A stretch of DNA of 64,000 nucleotides from Riptortus pedestris (GCA_019009955.1 CM032228.1:202664501-202728500), one strand, 5' to 3'; shown: positions 1 through 11,196, counted from the stretch's first letter. Numbers and translations: made by a program. The notes: a model not told the origin generated them from the sequence alone.

Positions 1-40
1 AAAAATGAAGTGTCCGGTTTTTTTTTTTTGCGGTTGAGTG

Positions 41-44
41 TATA

Positions 45-91
<47 letters not shown>
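41..91. repeat. (TA)n microsatellite
   Basis: About 25 TA units with one CA interruption, forming the core of the adjacent Helentron-like fragment. Confidence 0.9.
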
Positions 92-95
<4 letters not shown>

Positions 96-217
96 GAACG
101 GACCTCATTTTCGTCATCTCCTGGGTAGGATCGATGGACATTTGAAGACATTTTTCGAAAATCGCGTCATGAGTACGACCTCAATAGCTGATTTCCCTTG
201 AGGGAAATTTGCAAAAA
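91..217 (-). mobile_element. Helentron-like left module, reverse
   Basis: Minus strand reads TTTCCCTCAAGGGAAATCAG, then AATCGCG near 160 and GGTCCGTTCAAAAT next to (TA)n. The body module expected on the other side of (TA)n is not in the first 40 bases, so this copy is truncated or rearranged. Confidence 0.6.
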
Positions 218-1002
218 TATCAATGGCTCCATTAATATTCGTGTTATTGAAATAATTTATTTAATTATAGCTGTAGAAAACTAAATTTACAGCAATATTG
301 ATTTCGTGCCTCAGCTTACTGTCGACGTTGTTAAATATTATTTACTTCAAATAAGTACTGTACCTTGCAAGTTCCTAAAAGGTTTGACAACCGTCGTTTT
401 GTCTCTCAGCTCTAAAATTTCTAATTAGTACAAGATGAAAAGAAAGCAGTGACTGCGGAATAGAGAGGGTGTTTGAAAAGCTAATTAGTGAAGGATTACT
501 GGAAGAGGATAAGCCTTGCGGAAGAAGGGAGACAGAGGGATGGATACTAGTGGAGGAAGGGAGACAGAGAGATAGATACTAGTGGAAGAAGGGAGGCAGA
601 CAGAGGGATAGAGAGACAGAGCCTAATAATAATACAGAGGGATTAAGTTCTTGAGGTAATCTAACTCTTTAATGAAGTATCAAATAGGAACTAAAGGCAG
701 AGGGTGCTAACATCAAAGGAAGCCCCATTCCTTCTAATAACTTAGCCCCCTCTCGCACCCGATTTTCTTCTCAGCTTTGTACATTAACCCTTAAACCTTA
801 CTCCTATGACTTAATAATTGAAAAGGACCTTTCCAGTCCAATCCTATTTCTACCAGGATTTATTAAATTAAATCTTTAATTCATAAGTACTTTAAGTAAT
901 AACTTTCTTCAAGCAAGTTAACAGGGTTACAAAGTAATAGACGTTTCAAGGATTTATAGAATTTCTTTCTTTAAATTAAAATTTCATAATCGAACTAATT
1001 AT
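218..1002. other. Unique AT-rich sequence
   Basis: Apart from the 32-bp minisatellite, nothing recognised. Confidence 0.5.
520..621. repeat. 32-bp minisatellite, about three units
   Basis: Units 520-551, 552-583 and a longer third from 584, built on GAAGAAGGGAGACAGAGGGA plus GGATACTAGT. Confidence 0.75.
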
Positions 1003-1084
1003 TTATTATTATTATTTATTAACGTCCACTTTTTGCAACTTAGGCTAATCGGGACGGGTTATCTACGGGTTACCACCCTTCGAA
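1003..1084 (-). mobile_element. SINE 3' fragment
   Basis: TTATTAACGTCCACTTTTTG, GACGGGTTATCTACGGGTTA and CCACCCTT match the 3' half of the SINE on minus; the tRNA head is absent. Confidence 0.6.
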
Positions 1085-2575
1085 CTAATAGTAAGATGTA
1101 AACGCAATATTTTACACAAAACCAACGCAATTAAAATTGATGGATTTGAAATTCGAGAGCGAACTTCCATACAGGAGCGTTAGTTAAGGGATGTTGCTAT
1201 GCTTTATTTAAGGAATCTATTTCTTCTAGGAGAGCTGTATTTTGTATGTCTAGCTAAAACTTCACCGAGCTGGCATTGATGGATGACTTCTACCTTCTCT
1301 AATTGAATTCTATATTTAATGAACCTGAACAGCTTGTAAATCCTACATGCATTACGTATTTACTAATCTGCTTCTGCCTTTCTACCCATGCCAGACTTAT
1401 CTAGAAATAAAAGGCAAGCACTCGAGGAGCCTTGAGTATTTAATTTTAAGTAAAGTTAGTTTGTAGCACCCGCTTAATCCATTAAAACATCTGTTCACGA
1501 ATACGGTAGAGAATAATAAATAATATTTATTTTTGAAGGTTCCAGCGCACTTCTGATTATCCCGTAAAATTCCACTGATTTCCTTGCACATTCATTATGA
1601 AGTTTAAAGCATGATCCAACCTCAGTAATGAACACGACAAACTATATCATTTAAAAAAAATTCGTTGAAATCGGACAACTAATTTTTAATAAATCAAAAA
1701 AGGAATATTTTGGGAATGAAATACGCAGGAGTGCATACTTCAGCTGGCCACAAAATTTTGCGTTTAGTCATAAATAATTCAGTAAATAAAAATACATTAC
1801 AATTTGTAATCTTTCTTATATTAAAAAAGTCTTTGAATGTGAGGGGTGCATACCTGAGTCTCCTGGCTACAGAGACCAGTTCTCGGCCAACTAAGCTACA
1901 ATATCGAATTTAAAGAAATGAGGTGAGTACCTGCCTAGACTACATAGAGAAGAAGACTCTGGCACATTCCCAAGTTCATGTAGTATCTAGATTTGTTAGT
2001 GTTGACCCAATCACAATATTACTTTAGTTATTGTAAAATCAACAAGTAGAGGATATTGATGAACGTTAACCAGGCGTACATCTTGTTAGGCAATTCAAAC
2101 TTTAATAACAAGTTATGGAACCACAAGGACGCTGAAATAATTGTTTTGATTATTCTAATGTGGCTTTATTTTTCCAAGGACCTACGTCTTTGCAATCATC
2201 AGTTTTCCTGGTTGTTTGCTATAGGTTTTCAATTAAGTTAAATTTCTGGAAAGCTTACTTGCTTTTATCTCCCTACATTATTTAAATACCACAATAAATC
2301 TTAGTGCAACAGGAGTATCGGGCTAGACGTAATGGTTCTGATCCTTCTTGTGCGTTATTCAACAACACAAGTGAGTTTAGGGTCGAGCTTATTTTATAAA
2401 CGGGGAATAATGACATCCATGAAAGTAAATGAGACTCTAATATTCATTACTTCTGGATTATTACTCTCCTGATATATATCGGAGTATCTCATAAGGTAAA
2501 CATCGGATGTCCTCAAAAAAATACATGTAAATAAATGGTTCTAAACAAACACCAATACAAGACGAGAATACTGGT
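1085..2575. other. Unique sequence, no gene recognised
   Basis: Only short chance open frames with no family resemblance. Confidence 0.5.
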
Positions 2576-2632
2576 AGCAGGGGTTGCGTAAACTAAGCAG
2601 ATTTCCCACGTGAAGTTTAACAATAGATAAAT
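2576..2632 (-). mobile_element. Helentron-like right end, reverse
   Basis: On plus: GCAGGGGTTGCGTAAACTAA then GCAGATTTCCCACGTGAAGT, the reverse complement of the family right end with its hairpin. A further internal piece matching the 29160 copy (ATTTGCATTTATCTC) lies at about 2906-2990, so the copy may be broken by about 270 bp of other sequence. Confidence 0.5.
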
Positions 2633-2998
2633 CTACATACTGGTAAAACAACACCACCGTGAATATTAAGTGAATAAATACAAACGGTAATAAAAAAGTT
2701 CAGTCAGGTATAACAAACTCCCGACGGGAAGCGTCTGAAATGTATACACTGGAAAGAAAAACAATTGCTGAAATATATCAGAATATAACATATTAATATC
2801 TTTGAAAACTATTTGCTATATCTAGTACTGCAAGTATAATGACTCAGAATAGTTCTTATTCCACTCACTCAAATTGTAGAAGTCAAGAACAAAACGGGGG
2901 AACATATTTGCATTTATCTCTTATAATAAAGGTCTCTTGAAAACAATATTTGGTATTTAAGCTTCGAATAATATGGTTTATTATATAACAGAGTATTG

Positions 2999-3081
2999 GT
3001 AAATCAAATGAAGGGTTGGAATCGCCAGTATAGATAATACTGTTGTCATATCTGTCGGTGAAGACCGTCGTCACTGGGTAA
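2999..3081 (+). repeat. Single-arm copy of the 5831-6240 family
   Basis: GCCAGTATAGATAATACTGT, TGTCATATCTGTCGGTGAAG and ACCGTCGTCACTGG match the reverse complement of the right arm at 6140-6240, including the outer part the left arm has lost. Confidence 0.65.
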
Positions 3082-3265
3082 GGAACTAATGTCCTGAATT
3101 ATTATTACAGGTTAATCTAGATTTATTAATTTTTGTAATAGCCTACAATCTTGCAATAAATATTTGTATGAATTATGCGCATTTTATAATCTCAAAATAT
3201 CAGCTACTTATTTTATTAATTTAAATTAAAAGTATTCTTATTAGAAACATGCAAAGTAAGGTTAT

Positions 3266-3297
<32 letters not shown>

Positions 3298-4020
3298 CTA
3301 AATAAAAAATTGTTTCTATTATATTTGGTATCAAAAATTCCGCTAAAGGGGGGGGGGGCACGGCTAATTTTGCCGAGGGCCCACATAGCTGCCAGTCCGG
3401 CGCTGATATATATATTTAGGAAGGAATGACTTTGTTCTCGACCTGGAGGCAGTGAAGTGAAACGTTGTCTAGCTGGTTTGCCTTAGTACTGTTATGGCGT
3501 ATTCCCAAAGAAGAAATTGGCTAAAAAAGAAAAATAGAAGTCCCATCCGACGATTGGATTGTGAGAGAGTGTAAGGAGGAGATCCGCTAACATGGAGAGA
3601 CTTGGGTTGAGTTGTTGCTGTCAGACGGCCATTCATAGAGAGGCATTGTTTCACTAACTCCCCTACACAACTTTGCCCTAGCCATCAGGATTAACCCTTT
3701 CTCTCACCCCCATCTTTATCCAAGTTATAGCCAGGTTTCACCCCCTACCAATACAATATACTCTCTCTAACAACAACTCCCCCCTCTATTGTCTTACTCA
3801 ATGCCCTTAATACAGTTGGTGAAAAGCCCATTTAACTTTACATCTCTTCACACAATAACAGATATGCGAAGCGTTAAACTCTCAAGTCAATTCAAAACTG
3901 AACTTTCATTTTATTTCAACCTAATAAATGATATGTTACTTTATTATTTGTAAATTATCATTTTGGAATCCATTTCTCTCGGTCAAATATCTCCTTAACA
4001 AACTGTCATATTTGTACGTG
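3082..4020. other. Unique sequence
   Basis: Holds a (TA)n and a G run; otherwise nothing recognised. A pyrimidine-rich stretch occurs at about 3655-3800. Confidence 0.5.
3266..3291. repeat. (TA)n microsatellite
   Basis: 13 units in otherwise unique AT-rich sequence; a 10-base G run lies nearby at about 3349-3358. Confidence 0.9.
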
Positions 4021-4056
4021 TATATATGTATATATATATGTGTGTGTGTGTGTGTG
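4021..4056. repeat. (TA)n(TG)n microsatellite
   Basis: Compound tract directly upstream (plus strand) of the SINE at 4067. Confidence 0.85.
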
Positions 4057-4066
4057 CTTATTGTTG

Positions 4067-4288
4067 TTATTTATTCACGTCCACTTTTTCCAACTAAGGC
4101 TAATTGGGACGGGTTATTTACAGGTTACCACCCTTTTCTTTTATCTAACCAGGGTGGGGCTAAGGATTTTATTTAATGAGTTCATCAGTAAATAAATTCC
4201 TTTTGACCAGGTGAGAATCGAACTCACGACTCTAGGTTTACCGAGTGAGATAAAGACCAACGCTTTAACTTAACCTGAAGTCCAACGA
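4067..4288 (-). mobile_element. tRNA-derived SINE, full-length copy
   Basis: On minus the head reads TAAGTTAAAGCGTTGGTC, then GAGTCGTGAGTTCGATTCTC: B box AGTTCGATTCTC (plus 4213-4224) and an A-box-like segment upstream at the usual tRNA distance. The body has AAATCCTTAGCCCCACCCTG and GGTGGTAACCTGTAAATAAC, and the 3' end is AATAAATAAC-rich. A polymerase III promoter inside a tRNA-like head defines a SINE. A clear target duplication is not seen. Confidence 0.75.
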
Positions 4289-4298
4289 TATATATTAA

Positions 4299-4926
4299 AC
4301 TAGCGGACCGACAGACGTTGTCCTGCATGATATTTACTTAAGGTATTAAATTTAATAATATTATGTTTAAAACAAAAGCTACTTTTAATAACACAAAAAA
4401 CAACTTTTGTTATGTGTACGTTTGTCTAAAAACAAATAGAAATATCTCGAATTTTTTATTCAGGCCTCCCTTATAACCCCCACACCCGTTTGAACCTCAA
4501 AATTTTAATATAACTAATAATCATGGAAGAATTAATGCTAATTTACATATAGAGTTTTGTTAAGTTCAGTTCAATCGTGAGTGCCCAACAAAGTTGTTGG
4601 CTCCCACTTTAATTTTTTAGTGTATATCTCGTTTATACTCTGTTAAACGACAAAAGTGAATATAACAAAAGTTACTCTAAATAACAAAATAAACAACTTT
4701 TATCCTGTGCATATTTGCCGAAAAACCAATAGAAAACGAAATATCCTTATTTTTAATTTTAGACCTCCCTTGCAACCCCCACTCCTGCTCCATCTCCTGG
4801 GCTGGGTTGTGAATCTAAACCATCCAGGGCGTCACCCAAACGCATACAAAAAAATTCATTCAAATCGGTTCAGCCGTTTAGGAGTTAGTGACATACGCAC
4901 GTACAGTAGAATTATATTGCAAAGAT
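4299..4926 (+). repeat. Solitary relative of the array family (two monomers)
   Basis: Starts ACTAGCGGACCGACAGACGT, has monomer marks at 4465 and 4764 (299 bp apart) and ends ATCGGTTCAGCCGTTTAGGA, GTTAGTGACATACGCACG and AGAATTATATTGCAAAGAT. It shows the monomer pair as a dispersed element outside the array, with another head and tail. Confidence 0.7.
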
Positions 4927-5085
4927 AAATTTAGCTCTTGTTATTGAATTAATGCCCACACTGTTTCCCACAGTTTTTACTCCCATTTTAAACTTAATAT
5001 GTAAAGATATTTATTAAGTTTAAAATGTGAGTAAAAACTGTGAGAAACAGTATGGGCATAAATGCAATAACAAGAGCTAAATTTT
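4927..5085. repeat. Fold-back element, 73-bp arms
   Basis: Arms 4927-4999 and 5012-5085 (outer TTTAGCTCTTGTTATTG, inner AGTTTTTACTC and TTTTAAACTTAATA) are nearly perfect inverted copies around a 12-base loop. It sits directly at the 3' end of the solitary array-family copy. No transposase; palindromic MITE of unknown class. Confidence 0.75.
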
Positions 5086-5830
5086 AATTTTTTAGAACAA
5101 AAACTTTAGCTTTAAATAATCATCTGCGTGATGCAACCAAGGAACAAATTAATGTAAGTTTGATTGGTATTTTAATTAATTAATTACTCTTTTTAATGTT
5201 GCTTATTTGACGTTCCTATTAAAGTGAACATTTTCAAATCCTCAAACCTCCAGGTATTCTGACTTTTCAGTACAACGTAACAAGTTGAACTCATTCCCCC
5301 TCCCCACCAGCTAACTATATTTTATAGTGCTCATAATTATTATTATTGGTATTGTGACAGAATTGGCTATATACGAATGGCATGAGAGGTTTTATATTTA
5401 AATTACAATTTGTAAGTTGTATTTAAATAGTACATGTTGCGTAAGTGTCGTATTATTTAACGCTGAGAATAATAACTCAGTGCATATTTCATGTTTTATC
5501 AATTATGGAGATGTGCGGTTTCGAAGATAAACTTGATTAATCTCGTGGCCATGTAAATTCCTCAACAATGCTGACATTATTCACCCAGAAATAACATCAT
5601 CAGCATAAGCTGCGTGAGAATGTTGTGATTGGCAATACAAGGAAGACTCATTATTCGTAAAGGGGTTGAACAGCATAGGTGATGGAGGCTTTCGAACTAT
5701 GAGGCATCTGCAGCGGTTGTTGACTTTACACATTGTTTTAGCAATTTAATTGATCACGCTAGTGTATTCACCTAACAATCTTGAGTCTTACAGTAATTTT
5801 ACTCTATCCACACTGTTTTATATCTTCCGA
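5086..5830. other. Unique sequence between two fold-back elements
   Basis: Nothing recognised. Confidence 0.5.
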
Positions 5831-6240
5831 AAGTCAAATGAAATATTGATGAAACTCCCTGTTGACATACCTGTTGGTGAAGACCATCGTCACTGGCTGA
5901 AGATCGAGTTCAGCTGGCAAGCGCTTTCGATGTGAAGGCACCATCTTCAAGCCCGTCAAAAGTTGTACTGAGTTAGTAGTCCCAGTTAGTAGTCAGTAGG
6001 TTCTATACAACCGTTTCCTGTGTTAGGTTGTTTACGTTTTAGTCCGGGTCTGTTTACTTACATCTTAGGTCTGTCAAAACGAAGGGTTTTTAGCTTGTGC
6101 ACAGGCTTGAAGAGGCACCAACTTCGCATCGAAAGCGCTTGCCAGCTATACTCGATCATCAACCAGTAACGACGGTCTCCACCGACAGGTATGACAACAG
6201 TATCATCTATACTGGCTGTTCCAGCCGTTTATTTGATAAA
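5831..6240. repeat. Large inverted repeat (fold-back) with about 120-bp arms
   Basis: Left arm 5831-5954 and right arm 6103-6240 are inverted copies at roughly 80-85 percent by eye: CAGCTGGCAAGCGCTTTCGA on the left against TCGAAAGCGCTTGCCAGCTA on the right. About 150 bp separate them. Single-arm relatives occur at 2999-3081 and 18786-18890. Confidence 0.75.
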
Positions 6241-7192
6241 AATCCCTCATTAAGCTCGTAATTGTCCACAGGTACTTTGTGGATAACTTAAATTGTGACT
6301 TGTGCTTCATATTTCACAGTTGAAACACGTCTGAGACTTGGTCAGAATTCGATTCTCAAGCCAGCATTCAGAAGCAGAATTTACTATCTGTACGGTCTCG
6401 GTATTTTATTTATTTAAATTACTTATCCCAGGCTTGATAAAACACTGAGGGAAGATTCTCACATTTCATTACGAAGAAACACTTTTTAATGGATTTGGAT
6501 TTAACAAACCAATATTTATTAGAGGATTAGGACATTTATTTATATTGTGACAAAATACATGTGCTTTATGAAAACATTTGGATGGGATAAAAGGTTAATC
6601 AATAATCAGCCTCCTCACAAAAAGGTTGAATGTGAAGGCTAATTATTCATTAGACATAGATTCATAAACTTAGCTATGTTTAAATAGAAAAATCATTGTT
6701 TCCTTGCTATAGAGAGTGAGGTAGTGAGAGAAAAAGGCACCGGCAGGTGTGATGGGACAGCGAGGTCGGAAGGTTAGGGGAGACAAGGAGGTTCACAAAT
6801 ATTTGCTTCATGACTGATTCAAGGGGTAGAAGCATACATAATAAATCGGGTAAGGGTTGGTCTACCCTCTTCTTTCCGATGGCACATCTCCCTTCCATCA
6901 TCTATGGCCGCGTTCAGACTTCTCTCGCAGAATGTCAAAGTACTTCCAAGAGGGCTTATGAAAATAAGAATCAAACTGACTCCAGAAAGTTTTTTTTGTA
7001 AAATGACGGCTGAAGACGACACTAATGACGTAACATAATTCCGGTTCTAGGACTTTATTACGTAGAACATGACTTTCAGAAAAGACATTTACAAGCAACA
7101 CGTTCAGTAATCATAGCAGAGTAAATAAAATGCTCTAAATCATACTACCAAATAGGAGGGTAATACAGATTGTACCTATAAAAATAAAATTG
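6241..7192. other. Unique sequence
   Basis: Overlapping short frames on both strands at 6700-7100, none resembling a known protein. Confidence 0.5.
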
Positions 7193-7697
7193 AAAAAAGT
7201 CCGTCACGCAGGGGCGTAAACTATACAGATTTCCCACGTGAAGTTATACAATTGAGAAATCCCCATACGAGAGCCCAACAATTACGGAAACGGCGGAACT
7301 AGCTTTCGGCGGAATCGAATAGAACCGACCATAACCGTCATCTCGTCCGTTACACTTAATAAAAATGCAAATACCTCGGTTAATATTCAAGATAGAGAAT
7401 AAATGTAAATAACAGAGATGTATAATAACAGAGATATTTCGAAAATCCCCCCCCCCCCATGTCCGATTTCAGCCATTAGCGAACTTGATTTTTCTTTTTA
7501 CATAAAACGACTAATTATTGAGTTTGGTAACGATTAAACGATAATTGCGACCGCTAGAGCGGTAACAGACATATATATATACACACACGCACACACACAC
7601 ACACACACGCACGCACGCACGCACACACACACACACACAGTTTTGAGCGGACCTCATTTTCGTTATCTCCTACGAAGGATCAAGGGAAATCAGCTAA
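7193..7697 (-). mobile_element. Helentron-like element, near-complete copy, reverse orientation
   Basis: Reading on minus: left end with AGCTGATTTCCCTTG, a deletion inside the left module, AAAATGAGGTCCGCTC, a long (CA)n/(TA)n core (7570-7639), the ACCGCTCTAGCGGT stem-loop, body module with an 11-base G-run near 7447-7458, and the right end with CACGTGGGAAATCTG and a shortened terminal hairpin before GGACTTTTTTC at 7193. Confidence 0.65.
7570..7639. repeat. (TA)n(CA)n core with GCAC interruptions
   Basis: Core of the reverse Helentron-like copy at 7193-7697. Confidence 0.85.
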
Positions 7698-8300
7698 AAA
7701 AAATAAAGAACTGAAAATTAGTGTAAGTTAAAAATTTGCGTCACTAAACAAATGTATCATTTGCATAACAAGGTGAAGAACAATATAAAAACCCAGATAA
7801 AAGTTCATTTTCAGGAGTAGCTCTTCCTCACGAGCCATTTGTTAAGGAAAAAAAATGTTGGAAAGAAAAGTTTCGTCTCAACTTCCGCTTTCTTACAACT
7901 TTCTCCATTTTGAAAAATGATTTTTTTTTTTTTAAATTCTTGTTCTAAAAGTAAATAAGGGATAAAACATCTTGTTCCATTCCTGTGATTGAAGTTAAAA
8001 TTGAAGAGAAATATACGAGAGATACATTCCAATGGTTTTGGCTTTCAAAAGAGAACTCATTCGAGACTAATCTAGAAATCTGCTCCCATCTCACGATATC
8101 GGCAAATGAGGATTTCATTTCAAATGTGTTTTGTGTATTTCTACGCGTATGCTGCATATGAAACATCGTACACATCAAGTTCAATGCAATGTATGTTTTG
8201 ATACACATAATTTAACATGGATTCATTTGAATAAAAGAAATGGTTCTATACTTACTAATTTATTGTACCTCTGATGTGCACTTACAAATTGCAATATTAG
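7698..8300. other. Unique sequence
   Basis: Nothing recognised. Confidence 0.5.
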
Positions 8301-8476
8301 AAAATTTCCCTTACGGGAAATCAGCTATTGAGATTCTATTCATGGCGCGATTATCGAAAAATTGCCTCATATGCCCATCGATCCTGCCTAGGAGAGGGCA
8401 AAAATGAGGTCCAGGCAAAATGATTATATATATACACGCATATTGTATATTATACACGAGCGCGCACACACACACT
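8301..8476 (+). mobile_element. Helentron-like copy, left half, interrupted by the 8477 copy
   Basis: Left module (TTTCCCTTACGGGAAATCAG, then CCATCGATCCTGCCTAGGAG and AAAATGAGGTCC) running into TA/CA microsatellite. The continuation, beginning TTACCGCACTAGCGGG, lies at 9049 after a complete second copy, so the 8477-9048 element appears to have landed in the microsatellite of this one. No duplicated target bases are visible. Confidence 0.7.
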
Positions 8477-9048
8477 TTTTAGCAGATTTCCCTTAAGGGA
8501 AATCAGATATTGAGGTTGTACTCATGACGGAATTTTCAACATTTTTCTTCAAATGTCCATCGATCCTACCTAGTAGATGACGAAAATGAGGTCCGTTCAA
8601 AACTTTATATATATATTTGTCTGTTACCGCTCTAGCGGTCGCAATTTTTGTTTGATCGTTACCAAACTCGATATTTAGTCGTTTTATGTAAAAAGAAAGA
8701 TCAAGTTCGTTAATGGCTGAAATCGGACCAGTGGGAGGGGAGGATTTTTTAAAATTTGAATTATTTCCGTTACTATACGTCGGATCGAAAAATTGAGTAG
8801 AATCAATCTTATTGCGAATTGAATTTACTATAAATATTGTTATATACATTTATTCTCTATCTTCCATATTAACCGAGATATTTGCAATTTTATGAAATCG
8901 GGGCGGCTAACGGATGAGAGTGAGTTTCCCGCGAAAAGCTAGGTCGGCCGTTTTCTTAACTCTTCGGCTCTCGTGAAATTTCTCTATTGTAAAACTACAC
9001 GTGGGAAATCTTAGTTTATGCAGCCCCTGCGTGACGGACTTTTTATTA
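8477..9048 (+). mobile_element. Helentron-like element, full-length copy (reference copy)
   Basis: Starts TTTTTAGCA and holds the perfect 20-bp palindrome GATTTCCCTTAAGGGAAATC, then a conserved block ending GATGACGAAAATGAGGTCCG, a short (TA)n, the stem-loop ACCGCTCTAGCGGT, and a body module (TTAATGGCTGAAATCGGACC, a G-run, CTCTATCTTCCATATTAACC). Near the right end come ACGTGGGAAATCT, the reverse complement of the left AGATTTCCC, and the hairpin GCAGCCCCTGCGTGACGGAC followed by T-rich sequence. Subterminal inverted repeats, a microsatellite core and a 3' hairpin without target duplication match the DINE-1/HINE plan of Helentron-derived elements. No Rep-helicase coding sequence is present, so it is non-autonomous. 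The class call is inference from structure. Confidence 0.7.
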
Positions 9049-9640
9049 CCGCACTAGCGGGTGTAATTTTCGTCTTATCGTTACCAAACTCGAAATATAA
9101 CCGTTTTATGGAAAAATAAAGATGAAAGTTCCTTAAGGTCTCTAACCGGACCGGGGGAGGAGGGTAATAGAGGAGTTGAATTTTGGAAATTCGAAATATC
9201 TCCGGTATTAAACGTCGGGTTGAGAAATCGTGTAAAGCAAATCTTATTCCAAATTTAATTGCCTAAAAATGTAATATATGTATTTTCTCTATCTTGAATA
9301 TCAATCGAGATATTTTCATTTTTATTAGTTTTCAACCTTCAGTAAACCCCTACTCATACACATGTTATATTAACAATGCCCTGTACCACTTTATTAGAAG
9401 CTTAAATATCAGATATTATTATTGAATTTTTACTATGTGAGTTACGTGCAAATACGTTGTGCGATGACGTCATTATTTAAGATTTTACATTCTTACGTCA
9501 TGTCTAGTTAACTCATGAAAATGTTTATTAAATCTATACCATAATGGATATTTGATTCTTATTCAACACTAAAGATCATATTAGTTAATGGCTGAAACCG
9601 GACGAGGGTTAGAAGGATCCGAAAATTCATATCTCCGCTT
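9049..9640 (+). mobile_element. Helentron-like copy, right half (body modules)
   Basis: Begins with the TTACCGCACTAGCGGG stem-loop and carries the body module through TTCAACCTTCAGTAAACCCC (about 9350). A spacer with GATGACGTCAT follows, then a fragment of a second body module (TTAGTTAATGGCTGAAACCG at about 9575). No 3' hairpin is seen. It completes the left half at 8301-8476. Confidence 0.6.
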
Positions 9641-9741
9641 TCCCATGTGCTGGTATAACAAGCTTATGATCTTATCATACCACATATTCTCCATTTATAT
9701 GTAAAAACTAGATGACTAGAAGAGGTCTTAGTGTTAATATG

Positions 9742-10157
9742 ACATAAGTAGGAGTGGGGGGTTGTTGATGGCCGAAAACTAAAATATGGAAATATCTCTG
9801 TTAATATTCAATATAGAGAAGACACGTGCATAGCAACATTTATAGAACATTACTTTTGCAATAAGATTTATTCTATACAATTTTTCGAATCCGACGGATA
9901 ATGAAGGAAATATTTTAAATTTTATAAATTCCCTCCAACCCCCTTCACCCTGGTTCGATACCTGACGTTTAAATATTGAGTTCGGTAACGATTAAAAAAA
10001 CATTACGACCGCTAGAGCGTTAACAGATAAATATACGCATATATAGTTTTAACGGACATTCTCGTCAACTGCTGGGCATTTGAAAAGATTTTTCTAAAAT
10101 TGGGTCATGAGTCCAACCTCAATAGCTGTTTTCTCTTAAGAGAAACCTGCTAAAATA
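9742..10157 (-). mobile_element. Helentron-like element, reverse orientation, lacking the 3' end
   Basis: Minus-strand order: AGCAGGTTTCTCTTAAGAGA (10157 downward), TTGAGGTTGGACTCATGACC, short TA core, ACGCTCTAGCGGTCG, body module ending near 9745. The conserved right-end hairpin is absent. It is convergent with the preceding plus-strand copy. Confidence 0.6.
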
Positions 10158-10975
10158 GGAACTACTAAACAACAAGTGGAGCCTGTGCATGTGTTGCGTA
10201 TAAGAACTGCAGACTAAGTCAGCTATACATGTTTGAGAGCTGTGCTAAAAGGATGTATGCGTGTTATATCTGATGATACGCTACAGCTTTCAGCTTCAGA
10301 CAGGCCAAGATGATGAACAGAAACCATATCCTTGCGAGAGAGGAACGCCGCAAAAGAAACATCAGGTTGAAAAAGGTAAAGCAATTTGGGGGTGAGCTTA
10401 TTTTGGGGGGATTCGCCTCATGGCTTTTACAAGATTTATAGTACCTACCTGCTAATTTATGTTCTTTGTTGGAATTGGAGAAAAGATTTAAGAGATGAGT
10501 GTTCTGTTAGATCTGGATAATAAAGAATTACGTTCAAGATCTCTGAAACCCATTTGTTATTCTAAAACATAATCACTGGAGAATAACAGTATATCTTCAT
10601 ATAATGCTATATAGAATATATTAGACTAAAAAGAACGTATGGTGAATTATTTCACGGCTCTAAGCGCGAATCTAAGACTTGCCAAACTGATATTGAGCTC
10701 TTAAAACATTAAGTATTGCATAGTTCGCTTAAATATCGTGTTTTGCTCTCACGTCATGTTGTTACGATGGCAGCTGTAGAAAATTGAATTTTTGTAATTT
10801 CAATAAATATATCATTTCTATAACGTTCTGAGACTGCCATTTTTGTTTTATCGATTTAAATGTTTCTTACTCATGTTTAATTTTTTATTCGTTTTTTAAA
10901 AATATATTCTAATAATAATTACAATATGAATAATACTTCAATAATAAATGTATAAACAAAGTTATGTATATAATA
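10158..10975. other. Unique sequence
   Basis: Nothing recognised. Confidence 0.5.
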
Positions 10976-11193
10976 AATTATTTATTAACGTCTAATTTTT
11001 CTAGCTAATTGGGGCGGGTTTTCTACTGGTTACCGTCCTTTTCTAACCAGGGTGGGACGACTTAGGATTTTATTTAATGAGTCCTGTCACTAAATAAATT
11101 CCTATGTCCAGGCGGGACTCGAACTTGCCACTCGAAGTTTACCATGTGAGATTATGGTCAACGCCTTAACTCGCATGGCTAACACGAGTCCCC
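10976..11193 (-). mobile_element. tRNA-derived SINE, full-length copy next to (TA)n
   Basis: Minus strand begins GGGGACTCGTGTTAGCCATG, CGAGTTAAGGCG (A-box-like), B box AGTTCGAGTCC (plus 11115-11125), then GTCGTCCCACCCTGGTTAG and a TTAATAAATAATTT tail. The head resembles a tRNA with a long variable arm. The 5' end abuts (TA)n at 11197-11244. Confidence 0.8.

Positions 11194-11196
<3 letters not shown>

Noticed and set aside
4201..4290. Possible tRNA gene on minus (B box and A-box-like segment)
   Set aside because: Continues into a SINE body shared with the 10976 copy; head is degenerate and not foldable as a clean tRNA by eye.
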